A stretch of 64,000 bases of DNA from Gammaproteobacteria bacterium (lineage in GTDB: Bacteria > Pseudomonadota > Gammaproteobacteria > Steroidobacterales > Rariloculaceae): positions 180,799-244,798 of the forward strand of contig JAJDWR010000025.1 in NCBI GenBank assembly GCA_022825505.1. Reading direction: 5' to 3'. Below the pieces are notes generated by a model, which made no database searches, was not told the DNA's origin, and saw nothing but the letters and a program-made list of their open reading frames with translations. A program made the position numbers and the translations under genes. Of the stretch, positions 39,143 through 46,854 are shown piece after piece (the first letter of the stretch is position 1; each line of letters begins with the position of its first letter).

Positions 39143-40387
39143 ATGAGCCTGTTTGAGATCGGCGCCTTCCTGATCGGGCTGTCGGCGCTGTTCGGACTCA
39201 TCAACCACAAGTACGTGAGGGTGCCGCATACCATCGGGCTGGTACTCATCGCGCTGGCCGCCTCGCTGATGCTGCTGCTGATCGAGTCCCTGGTGCCAGC
39301 CGCCAACGTCGACACCCTGATTGTCGAAGTATTGGGACGGATCGACTTCCACGAAACGCTGATGCACGGCATGCTGAGTTTCCTGCTGTTCGCGGGCGCC
39401 CTGCACGTGGACCTGTCCGCGCTGCGCAGCCGGTATCGCACGATTGGGCTCATGGCGACGGCGGGCACGCTGCTCTCTACGCTGGTCATCGGCACGTGCA
39501 CTTGGCTTCTGGCCGGCTGGGCGGGGCATCCGATTCCCTTTGTCTGGGCGCTGGTGTTCGGCGCCCTGATCAGCCCGACCGACCCGGTGGCGGTATTGGC
39601 TCTGTTCCGAACCGTCCCGGTGCCTGAATCATTGAAGGTGACGCTGGCCGGGGAGTCCCTGTTCAACGACGGCGTGGGCGTCGTTGTCTTTACCGTGATC
39701 GTCGGCGTCGCCGTGCAGGGCGGCGAACCCAGCTTCCTCCACATTGGAGAACTGTTCGCGGTGGAAGTGCTCGGCGGGATAGTACTGGGGCTGATCGCGG
39801 GCTACGCCGGTTACCGGACCATGTACCATCTGGACGAGCCCAACCTGGAGGTCCTGATCACGCTGGCGGTGGTCATGGTGTGCTACGCAGTCGCCATCAG
39901 GCTGGAAGCCAGCGGACCCATCGCCATGGTCGTGGCGGGGCTCTTCATCGGCAACAAGGGGATGGAATACGCGGTGAGCGAACGCTCCCGGGACTATCTC
40001 GAGAAGTTCTGGATGCTGCTCGACGAGATCCTCAATTCGGTGCTCTTCCTGCTGATCGGCCTGGAAGTCCTGATCATCGCCCGCAGCGGGTTCGAATACT
40101 GGATGGGCCTGCTGGCCATCCCCATCGCCCTGTCGGGCCGCTGGCTCAGCGTGTTTCTCTCCCGCGTGGCCGTTCGCCGCTGGGAGGCGCTTCCGAAAGG
40201 GGCGGTCCCGGTACTGACCTGGGGCGGACTGCGCGGCGGCATCGCGGTCGCCCTGGCCCTGTCGCTGCCGGCAAACGAGTTCCGGCCGTTCATACTCAGC
40301 ATTACCTATGTTGTGGTGCTGTTTTCGATCATTGTCCAAGGGTTGACGGTGACGCGGCTGATCCGGCGCGTTGTCCCGACGCAATAG
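39143..40387 (+). CDS. CPA1-family Na+/H+ antiporter (NhaP-like)
   Basis: 414-residue antiporter with about 12 membrane helices. Key motifs: ISPTDPVAVLAL and LAGESLFNDGVGVVVF with the Asn-Asp ion-binding pair, and TWGGLRGGIAVALALSLP late in the protein. It removes sodium in exchange for protons, linked here with the sodium-coupled symporter before it (24-base gap). Cytosolic tails are short. Confidence 0.94.
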   Translation: MSLFEIGAFLIGLSALFGLINHKYVRVPHTIGLVLIALAASLMLLLIESLVPAANVDTLIVEVLGRIDFHETLMHGMLSFLLFAGALHVDLSALRSRYRTIGLMATAGTLLSTLVIGTCTWLLAGWAGHPIPFVWALVFGALISPTDPVAVLALFRTVPVPESLKVTLAGESLFNDGVGVVVFTVIVGVAVQGGEPSFLHIGELFAVEVLGGIVLGLIAGYAGYRTMYHLDEPNLEVLITLAVVMVCYAVAIRLEASGPIAMVVAGLFIGNKGMEYAVSERSRDYLEKFWMLLDEILNSVLFLLIGLEVLIIARSGFEYWMGLLAIPIALSGRWLSVFLSRVAVRRWEALPKGAVPVLTWGGLRGGIAVALALSLPANEFRPFILSITYVVVLFSIIVQGLTVTRLIRRVVPTQ

Positions 40388-40403
40388 CCGAGAGACGCAA
40401 CTA

Positions 40404-40430
40404 TAGTGTGCACTAAAATAGTGTACACTA
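40404..40430 (+). promoter_or_regulatory. Twin palindromic operator of the PIN toxin-antitoxin pair
   Basis: Two near-identical 12-base boxes, TAGTGTGCACTA (40404-40415) and TAGTGTACACTA (40419-40430, a perfect palindrome), with starts 15 bases apart. They lie 36 bases before the antitoxin GTG, as expected for cooperative binding of a dimeric antitoxin. Confidence 0.7.
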
Positions 40431-40465
40431 CGCTAGCGTTATTCGGGGCGGGCAGGGAGTCGATC

Positions 40466-40687
40466 GTGAAAAATATCACGTTGAGTGCCGATGAAAATTT
40501 GATCGAAGCGGCGCGCCGCCGTGCCGTTGCGGAGCATACGACCTTGAATGCGAAATTCAGGTTGTGGCTCGCCGACTACGTTGGTCGCGAGAGGCAGGCC
40601 GCCCGGGCGATGCGGACTATTCGCGAACTCCAGGGCAAGCTGCGCGTTGGGCGCAAGCTGACGCGCGAAGAGATGAATGAGCGTTGA
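40466..40687 (+). CDS. Small antitoxin, ribbon-helix-helix type
   Basis: 73-residue protein with a MKNITLSADENLIEAARRRA start typical of VapB-like ribbon-helix-helix antitoxins. A GTG at 40466 with AGGGAG is chosen; an upstream ATG at 40406 would put translation through the operator. The stop overlaps the toxin start (toxin ATG at 40677), so they are co-translated. Confidence 0.78.
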   Translation: MKNITLSADENLIEAARRRAVAEHTTLNAKFRLWLADYVGRERQAARAMRTIRELQGKLRVGRKLTREEMNER

Positions 40688-41102
40688 ATTTTTCATCGAC
40701 ACGAACGTCTTTGTGTATCAGCTTGAGCACATCGACACTCGAAGAGCCGGCATCGCGAACGAATTGATCGAACGAGGAATCGCCACTCGGACAGCGTGTA
40801 TCAGTTTTCAGGTGATCCAGGAATGCGTCAACACCGCGATACGTAAGGCCGAGGTACGGCTGACGGAAGATCAAATGCGCAGATATCTGGAGGACGTGCT
40901 GGCGCCGTTGTATCGGGTTCAACCGAGCGTTCGCCTTTATCGGGAATCGCTGGATATCCATTTCCGCTACCGTTTCGGTTTCTACGACAGTCTAATCGTC
41001 GGCGCCGCGATGGAAGCGGGCTGCAAAACGCTCTACACGGAAGACCTCCAGCATGGGCAGCGGATTGGAGGATTAACAATCATCAATCCCTTTAGAACAT
41101 AG
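40677..41102 (+). CDS. PIN-domain ribonuclease toxin (VapC-like)
   Basis: 141-residue PIN domain, expected to cleave RNA with Mg2+. Acidic residues of the active site: FIDTNVFVYQLE (first Asp), ISFQVIQECVN (Glu), FYDSLIVGAAMEAGC (Asp) and LYTEDLQHGQ (last acidic). Such toxins commonly cut tRNA or rRNA. It is paired with the antitoxin whose 3' end it overlaps. Confidence 0.9.
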   Translation: MSVEFFIDTNVFVYQLEHIDTRRAGIANELIERGIATRTACISFQVIQECVNTAIRKAEVRLTEDQMRRYLEDVLAPLYRVQPSVRLYRESLDIHFRYRFGFYDSLIVGAAMEAGCKTLYTEDLQHGQRIGGLTIINPFRT

Positions 41103-41280
41103 CCGGGCGGCCACCGGCGCCGGTATTTCTCAACGATCTGTTGGGTTGATTCAAGGCCGCCGCGGGCAAGACGCCATCGCGGGATCCACCAGGTTCCATT
41201 GCCTGCTCTGCAAGTTCACTAGCTGATTGCATGGGTGCGATTCCCGCCCGGTACGCAAAAGCAGAAAACGCACATACCGG

Positions 41281-41298
41281 ATACGCATTTGTGCGTAT
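41281..41298. other. Short perfect stem-loop in the gap before queF
   Basis: ATACGCA and its complement TGCGTAT flank TTTG within the gap between the PIN toxin and queF (convergent). It may be a transcription end signal; no T-run is present. Confidence 0.35.
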
Positions 41299-41366
41299 TG
41301 GGGATTTCCTATCCGGTTGGTCCAAGCTGGTTTCCCGGCTTGACATCAATGCGTGAAGTTGGCGCG

Positions 41367-42176
41367 TTACTGTCGCAGCAGGCGGATATTTGGGGGAGGG
41401 GTTTCGAAATTGCTGCGAAACGGGTTGATGTCCAGACCGCCCCGGCGTAGGTAGCGCGCGTAAACGCTCAGGGCGGTGGGTTGGCAGTAGCGCTCGATGT
41501 CCACGAACATGCGTTCGACGCATTGCTCGTGGAATTCGGCGTGGTTGCGGTACGAGACGAGGTAGGCCAGCAAGGCGCTGCGGCGAATCCTTGGTCCCCG
41601 GTAGCGGATCATCACCGTCGCCCAGTCGGGCTGGCCGGTGACCGGGCAGTTTGTTTTCAGCAGGTTCGAATGAAGCGTCTCGGCGATGTGGGATTGCGAT
41701 TCTACGCTGGCGCGCAGCAGCTTGGGATCGAGATCGTAGGTTGGTTGTTCCAGCTCTTCGGTATCGATGCAGTGCCCGACGGGTTCGCCTTGTGCCGGTG
41801 TCCCGTCCGACGCGGATGTATGCAGCCGAACCCGCGCCTCGGCACTGCAGACTGCGCCAAGGTCAGCGGCAATGGTGCGGCGCACGGTTTCCGGAGACTC
41901 GTACCGGCAATCATTGAGGGAGTTCAGGTAGAGCTTGAGGGACTTTGATTCGACGATGTTCCGCGAGTCCGCGGGGATCCGGAACTCGCCCGTGGCCACC
42001 GCCGGCCTGCCACGCATGTCGAGCCAGCTCAGCTCGTAGGCATTCCAGATGTCCTCGCCGGCGAACGGCAGGGCGCCGGCGATGCCCAGCCGGTTACGGC
42101 CTTCAGCCCGGGGTATCGACTGAAGCAGGTTTGGCGAGTGCTCGCCGGGTTGTCCCGCCGGGGCGAGGCTGCTCAT
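41367..42176 (-). CDS. queF: NADPH-dependent 7-cyano-7-deazaguanine reductase, type II
   Basis: About 269 residues; reduces preQ0 to preQ1 in queuosine synthesis. The length and order are those of type II (YqcD-like) QueF with two tunnel-fold halves: ESKSLKLYLNSLND (the substrate-binding Glu-Ser region) in the first half and LLKTNCPVTGQPDWATV with the nucleophilic Cys in the second, then EQCVERMFVDI. An ATG at 42176 is preferred over 42197. It lies 33 bases after the sulfatase gene in the same direction. Confidence 0.95.
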   Translation of the reverse strand: MSSLAPAGQPGEHSPNLLQSIPRAEGRNRLGIAGALPFAGEDIWNAYELSWLDMRGRPAVATGEFRIPADSRNIVESKSLKLYLNSLNDCRYESPETVRRTIAADLGAVCSAEARVRLHTSASDGTPAQGEPVGHCIDTEELEQPTYDLDPKLLRASVESQSHIAETLHSNLLKTNCPVTGQPDWATVMIRYRGPRIRRSALLAYLVSYRNHAEFHEQCVERMFVDIERYCQPTALSVYARYLRRGGLDINPFRSNFETPPPNIRLLRQ

Positions 42177-42209
42177 GTGCACAAAGGGTACACCCACACA
42201 ACCGCGCTT

Positions 42210-43703
42210 TCACGCCGGATCGCGGGCCAACCGAAAATGAGACGGGCCTGGGCGCCCGGTTCGGCGGACGAACTCGGCGTCCGGCCAGGCAGGCAGCGGC
42301 GCGTTGGTCCGTCGGAGCCAGTCTTCCAGGACATTCAGCAAACGGTCCCGCTGCACCGGCATCGCCCCGGCCAGGTTCTCCTGCTCGCCGGGATCTCGGG
42401 CCAGGTTGTACAACTCAACGCGATCGGTTTCGTAGAATTTCATCAGCTTCCAGTCGCCGGATCGCACCGCGCTGACCGGACCCGTTCGCCAAGGCGAATT
42501 CGGGTAACCCGGGAAATGCCAGTAGAGGGTTTCACGCTGCAGCGACGCGTTGGGATCGTCAAACAGGGGCGTCAGGCTCAGCCCGTCCAACGGGTAGTCC
42601 CCAGGTGGCGCGGCTCCGGCCACATCCAGCCATGTCGGGTAGAAATCGATCCCGATGACGGGTTCGTGGCTTTCGGTTCCGGGCTGTATCCCGGCAGGCC
42701 AACGAACCGCCAGCGGAACCCGGATGCCCCCCTCGTAGTAGGTGCCCTTGCCGCCCTTTAGGGGGGCGTTATCGGTGATGTCGGTGTCCCCGCGACCCAG
42801 GAAATCGTAGCCGCCGACGCCGCCGTTGTCGGAATAGAACACCACCATGGAGTTTTCGGCGAGACCGAACTCGTCGAGGGCATCGAGAAGCTTGCCCACG
42901 TTGGAGTCCAGCGATTCGATCATGGCTGCATAGGCCGGATTGGCATGGCCGCGTTGCGCGGGTTTGCGCTCGTACTTGCGGACCAGTGCCTCGGGCGCCT
43001 GCAAGGGTACGTGCGGCGTGTAATAGGAAACAAACAGAAAGAAAGGCTCCGCCCGGTGCTCGCCGATAAACCGGATCGCCTTTCGGGTCAGATAGTCGGT
43101 GAGGTATTCGCCGCTTTCGGCATCGTCGATGTATGCATTGTTGTTCGGCTCGAAATAGCCGCCTTCCCAGCCGTGGGGATTGCCGGCCTGGTAGCCACCG
43201 ATATTGATATCGAAGCCCTGTTGCCGCGGTCCGAATTCGGGCGGATCGCCGATGTGCCATTTGCCCATGATGGCGGTGACGTAACCGGCCTCACGCAGCG
43301 CTTCGGCTACGGTCAATTTCTCAAGCGGCAGTTCCCTGGCGTTGTCCGCGCCTATCATCGCGAACGTGCGGGCCGGGCCCGCGTGATAGATGGGTTGATG
43401 CGGGTAGTACTGGCCGCTGATCAGCGCCGCCCGGGTGGGGGAACAGTTCGCGCCGTTGGTGTACGCGTGCCGAAATACCATGCCTTCGGCCGCCAGCCGA
43501 TCGATGTTGGGTGTCTCGTAGTAGGTTCGGCCCAACGGATCGAAACCGTTGATGTCGGTCAGGCCCAGGTCGTCCGCCAGGATGAATACGATGTTCGGTC
43601 GATCGCGGTCGGAAGAATCCGCTGTGCCCTGGGCGTGGGCGGCTGCTCCCGACAACAGGATCGACAGCACAATGAGCGTTGTCCGGATGCCGGGTTCTCT
43701 CAT
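42210..43703 (-). CDS. Exported sulfatase (formylglycine type)
   Basis: 497-residue alkaline-phosphatase-superfamily sulfatase with a signal peptide ending near AHAQ. The metal motif is IVFILADDLG; the modification site CSPTR in NCSPTRAALISG is the Cys-type formylglycine motif; GYVTAIMGKWHIG, FLFVSYYTPHVPL and VVFYSDNGG are family landmarks. It needs an FGE or anSME maturase, neither of which is in the window. The start at 43703 is 11 bases after the end of the cytochrome gene, so they are co-transcribed. Substrate unknown. Confidence 0.93.
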   Translation of the reverse strand: MREPGIRTTLIVLSILLSGAAAHAQGTADSSDRDRPNIVFILADDLGLTDINGFDPLGRTYYETPNIDRLAAEGMVFRHAYTNGANCSPTRAALISGQYYPHQPIYHAGPARTFAMIGADNARELPLEKLTVAEALREAGYVTAIMGKWHIGDPPEFGPRQQGFDINIGGYQAGNPHGWEGGYFEPNNNAYIDDAESGEYLTDYLTRKAIRFIGEHRAEPFFLFVSYYTPHVPLQAPEALVRKYERKPAQRGHANPAYAAMIESLDSNVGKLLDALDEFGLAENSMVVFYSDNGGVGGYDFLGRGDTDITDNAPLKGGKGTYYEGGIRVPLAVRWPAGIQPGTESHEPVIGIDFYPTWLDVAGAAPPGDYPLDGLSLTPLFDDPNASLQRETLYWHFPGYPNSPWRTGPVSAVRSGDWKLMKFYETDRVELYNLARDPGEQENLAGAMPVQRDRLLNVLEDWLRRTNAPLPAWPDAEFVRRTGRPGPSHFRLARDPA

Positions 43704-43716
43704 GGTCGGGCAGGCA

Positions 43717-46014
43717 TTAGGGGGTGGCAGCATTCAATTCATCGAGCAGGGCTCGGGCGGAGGGATCCGCCGGCGACATTTCCAGCAGGCGTTCGGCATA
43801 TTGGCGCGCCTCATCGACTTCGCCGCCGTCCCGGTGAATCGTCGCCAGGGCGACGATGGTGTCGCGATGTCCCGGGAAGCGGGCGTGGGCCTCGCGCAGC
43901 CGTTGCAGCGCCGCCGCCCGTTCGCCCGTGGAATTCAGGGCGATGCCGATCACGTACTGGTAGTAGGGCTCGTCGGGCGCCAGGTCGGCGGCATGCTGTA
44001 GGGCTTCCATGGCCGCCTCCAGCTGCTCCGAACGTACCAGGGACAATCCCAGGGCGAAATGGCCGCTGGGGTCCCCGTCGTTGTTCTCGACGGCCTGTCG
44101 CAGCAGCGCCTCCGCTTCCTGTTCGCGCCCGTAGCGGCGCAGGAGGTCGGCCAGATTGATATAGGCGGCGGTGAACCACGGTGCTCGCTCGATGGTGGTT
44201 TCGAATGCCTCTGTCGCTTCTTCCAGGCGGCCCAGTTGGGCGAGAGTGCTGGCCGAGTTGAAGCGTCCCTCCGCGCGATCGGAGTTGAAGCGTTGTGCGG
44301 CCCAGTACTCCTCCAGGGCAGCGTCGAGGTCGCTTTGCCGGCGTGCGCTGAGCTGCTCGCGGGACGGCAGGAGGACCCGGGCTGCCGCCAGCCGTAACGC
44401 CCGCAAGGGGTGGGTCAGGAATCGCTGGGCGAAGCCGGCGCGGTCGTCCGGACTCAGGTTCTCGATCAGGCCCAGGGCGGCCAACTGCACCAGGGGGGCG
44501 TCGTTCTGGATGACCGCCTCCACCGTTTGCAACGCCCGGTCGTCGAGCTGCGCCGACAACAGGCTCAACGCGGTTGCGCGGACAATGGCGGGCGCTGCCG
44601 GGTCGTCGACGAGGGCGGTCAGGCGGGAACCGCGATCGCCGGACCACTGGCGTGCGGCGTGGAGGGCCTCCGCGTAGTGGGGTGTGCCGGAGCGGCCCTC
44701 CGGGAACCAAGCGGCGACGGTATCCGCGGCCCACTGCGCGCCTTCGGTCTGGTGGCATCCGTTGCAGGCGTTTGGCGTGCCCAGGGACACCGAGAGGTCC
44801 GGCCGCGGCACGCGGAAGCTGTGATCGCGCCGCGGGTCCACCACCATGTAGGTTTCCGAAGGCATGTGGCAGTCCACGCAGGCCGTACCCGGACCGTCGC
44901 CGGGATGTTTATGGTGCTGCGGACCAAGATAGACGCTGGCCTGGTGGCATTGGGCGCACAGCGCATCGCCCTGGACGCGCAGTTGGGTGCTGTGGGGCTC
45001 GTGGCAGTCGCTGCAAGTCACGCCGGCGGCGTGCATCGGGCTCTGCAGGAACGAGCCGTAGACGTAGACCTCATCCAGAATCTGGCCGTCTGCGTGATAG
45101 AGCCCCTCGTCCAGTAACGAGGGTTGGAACCCGTCCAGCAGCGGATCGCCGGGCTGGAACTCGTCGCTGAACTGGCTGCGGCGCGAGTGGCACTGGGCGC
45201 AGGTTTCAAGTTCCGTGCGATCCGCAAGCGGTGGCACTCGCTGGGCGATGACTGCGCCTTCGGGAAATTGCCACTGGCCCGTAGCGGCCGCCAGGCCCAT
45301 GGGGACCTCCTCGGGCGCCTGAACGTGGTGAGAGCCCGGGCCGTGGCAGGACTCGCAGTCCACATCGATGCTGGAAAACGTCGTTTCGAAGCGATCTTCT
45401 TCCGGGGAATAGTTTTTGTGCAGGTTGGTGGAGTGGCATTCCGCACAGGTGCTGTTCCAGTTGTAAAAGTCGCCCGTCCAGTGCAACGGATCCTCGTGGT
45501 CCACTGCCTCGTCCGGGTAGAGATGGAACCAGCGTTGTCCGCCCTCATCGGCCGAACGCGAATCCCAGGCGATGTTGAGAACCTGGTAGCGGCCGTCGGG
45601 AAACTCGGCGAGGTACTGCTGGAGCGGCTCGACCCCGAATGCGTGTGTGATCTCGTACTCGGTGAGCCCACCGTCGGGGCCGTCCGTGCGCACGCGGTAG
45701 ACGCCGTCGCGGACGAAAAACTCACTGGTGATGCCGTTGTAGGTGAACTGCGCGTCGTCGAAATCGCCGCTGATCGAGGCAGGACTCGCGGCGGCCATCG
45801 CCAGGTCATGGTGCGAGCCCCGCCAGAGTTCGGCTTCGTCCATGTGGCACGCGGCGCAGAGTTCGCCGCCGACATAGTCGGCTTGGACCAGGATGGCATT
45901 TTCGCCTGTCGAAAGCGCCACGCCGCCCGCGCCACCCGGCGGCTCTTCGTTGGCGCATCCGACAAGCAGGATCGCCGCAAGCACGGCCACCGATGGGAAC
46001 GCCTTTCCAGTCAT
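43717..46014 (-). CDS. Octaheme c-type cytochrome lipoprotein with HEAT/TPR tail
   Basis: About 765 residues with a lipoprotein signal (lipobox LLVGC; the ATG at 46014 gives a compact signal, and an upstream ATG at 46050 is possible). Eight CxxCH haem sites occur in the first 440 residues: CAACH, CAECH, CESCH, CAQCH, CSDCH, CAQCH, CVDCH, CNGCH. A helical HEAT-like region (about 480-590) and four or so TPR units follow to the C-terminus. It probably moves electrons at the outer face of the membrane, with the tail as a protein-binding platform. It is coupled to an exported sulfatase. Confidence 0.9.
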   Translation of the reverse strand: MTGKAFPSVAVLAAILLVGCANEEPPGGAGGVALSTGENAILVQADYVGGELCAACHMDEAELWRGSHHDLAMAAASPASISGDFDDAQFTYNGITSEFFVRDGVYRVRTDGPDGGLTEYEITHAFGVEPLQQYLAEFPDGRYQVLNIAWDSRSADEGGQRWFHLYPDEAVDHEDPLHWTGDFYNWNSTCAECHSTNLHKNYSPEEDRFETTFSSIDVDCESCHGPGSHHVQAPEEVPMGLAAATGQWQFPEGAVIAQRVPPLADRTELETCAQCHSRRSQFSDEFQPGDPLLDGFQPSLLDEGLYHADGQILDEVYVYGSFLQSPMHAAGVTCSDCHEPHSTQLRVQGDALCAQCHQASVYLGPQHHKHPGDGPGTACVDCHMPSETYMVVDPRRDHSFRVPRPDLSVSLGTPNACNGCHQTEGAQWAADTVAAWFPEGRSGTPHYAEALHAARQWSGDRGSRLTALVDDPAAPAIVRATALSLLSAQLDDRALQTVEAVIQNDAPLVQLAALGLIENLSPDDRAGFAQRFLTHPLRALRLAAARVLLPSREQLSARRQSDLDAALEEYWAAQRFNSDRAEGRFNSASTLAQLGRLEEATEAFETTIERAPWFTAAYINLADLLRRYGREQEAEALLRQAVENNDGDPSGHFALGLSLVRSEQLEAAMEALQHAADLAPDEPYYQYVIGIALNSTGERAAALQRLREAHARFPGHRDTIVALATIHRDGGEVDEARQYAERLLEMSPADPSARALLDELNAATP

Positions 46015-46068
46015 GACCGGTGGGACGCTGGATGCGCGGGTTGACGGCATATCAGCGGCCGGTTCGAG

Positions 46069-46230
46069 TCAGAGCGGCGGACGCTGACGTCGCTTGAAGA
46101 AGTCGTAGACGTAGCCGGCAATGCCGATCCCGGCAATCAAATTTCCGATCTGGGAACCAGATGTCGCGAACTCAATGATGACTCCGACGACGATAAGCAC
46201 GAGGCTGATGACTCTCAGATTGAGGCTCAT
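46069..46230 (-). CDS. Small membrane protein
   Basis: 53 residues from the ATG at 46230: two hydrophobic segments (VISLVLIVVGVIIEFA and IGNLIAGIGIAGYVY) and a basic tail (FFKRRQRPPL), so it should sit in the inner membrane with the tail inside. The longer frame upstream has no support. The nature of the pair of helices resembles phage-holin-like or DUF-type small proteins, but no family is recognised. Confidence 0.55.
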   Translation of the reverse strand: MSLNLRVISLVLIVVGVIIEFATSGSQIGNLIAGIGIAGYVYDFFKRRQRPPL

Positions 46231-46380
46231 GTTCAAGGCTGGACTCCCGGGCCATTCCAGGCGGGCCGAGTTCTCCGCCCTTGTGGTCCTTGTTGCATCA
46301 ACAACGTTTCTAACAGAGCCGCGTGGCGAGAGCAACGACAGCATGGCCTTGGGACGGGATGAACATGGTCCAGTTCAGGG

Positions 46381-46409
46381 TTGACCGCAGATAAACACAA
46401 CTATATTGT
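46381..46409 (+). promoter_or_regulatory. Predicted promoter of the DUF6932 module
   Basis: TTGACC at 46381-46386 and TATTGT at 46404-46409 are separated by 17 bases; TATATT at 46402 is an alternative -10 at 15 bases. Transcription would begin about 5-10 bases before the ATG at 46420, giving a nearly leaderless mRNA. Confidence 0.5.
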
Positions 46410-46415
46410 TGTGTT
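46394..46415 (+). promoter_or_regulatory. Palindromic operator over the -10 region
   Basis: AACACAAC and its perfect complement GTTGTGTT flank TATATT, covering the predicted -10 and start point and ending five bases before the ATG of the DUF6932 gene. It is a good site for autoregulation by the helix-turn-helix partner. Confidence 0.7.
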
Positions 46416-46419
46416 CCTT

Positions 46420-46854
46420 ATGCTTAAGTTCGACCCGAATACCGGCTACCTGCTTCCGGGCGACCACGCTGCTGAATGGTGCGATGTCCAGATTCACTTC
46501 GCCGAAAACAGCCATCGCACGCGACTGTTGGGAGGTTTGCTGGCTGCTTACCGCAACTTGGCAGCGGCTGGTTGCGGGGAACTGCTGCTGAATGGAAGCT
46601 TTGTTACGGAGAAGCCGCTTCCGGGGGACTACGATGGTGCTTGGGAAACGGCAGGAGTCGATCCAGATCGGTTGGACCCGGTCCTTCTCGATTTCAGCAA
46701 CCGACGTGCGGCCATGAAGGCGAAGTACTTGGGAGACCTTTTCCCGGCTTCGGCGTTAGCCGCACCAGGCGTGCTCTATCGTGACTTCTTCAAGACAGAC
46801 CGCAACGGTGTCGAAAAGGGCGTTGTACTGATCGATCTGGAGAGCTTGCCATGA
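46420..46854 (+). CDS. DUF6932 protein, nucleotidyltransferase-like
   Basis: 144-residue protein of the DUF6932 family. ATG at 46420 is chosen since the conserved family start is MLKFDPNTGYLLPG; a TTG at 46381 is part of the promoter instead. The motif LLNGSFVTEKPLPGDYDGAW resembles the minimal nucleotidyltransferase signature: Gly59-Ser60, then Asp70 and Asp72 spaced like GSx(n)DxD. Toxins of MNT type modify nucleic acids or proteins with nucleotides, but activity here is inferred. It overlaps the next gene by four bases (ATGA), the usual arrangement of a toxin-antitoxin-like pair. Confidence 0.75.
   Translation: MLKFDPNTGYLLPGDHAAEWCDVQIHFAENSHRTRLLGGLLAAYRNLAAAGCGELLLNGSFVTEKPLPGDYDGAWETAGVDPDRLDPVLLDFSNRRAAMKAKYLGDLFPASALAAPGVLYRDFFKTDRNGVEKGVVLIDLESLP

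Noticed and set aside
37553..39744. Long minus-strand open frames opposite the DASS and NhaP genes
   Set aside because: They are Gln/Arg/His-rich or Ser/Thr-rich shadows of high-GC coding sequence; the plus-strand proteins carry full transporter motifs.
41230..41265. tRNA-like 3' end (GGGTGCGATTCCC)
   Set aside because: Only a three- to four-base arm is present; no acceptor stem, anticodon arm or CCA-end could be found.
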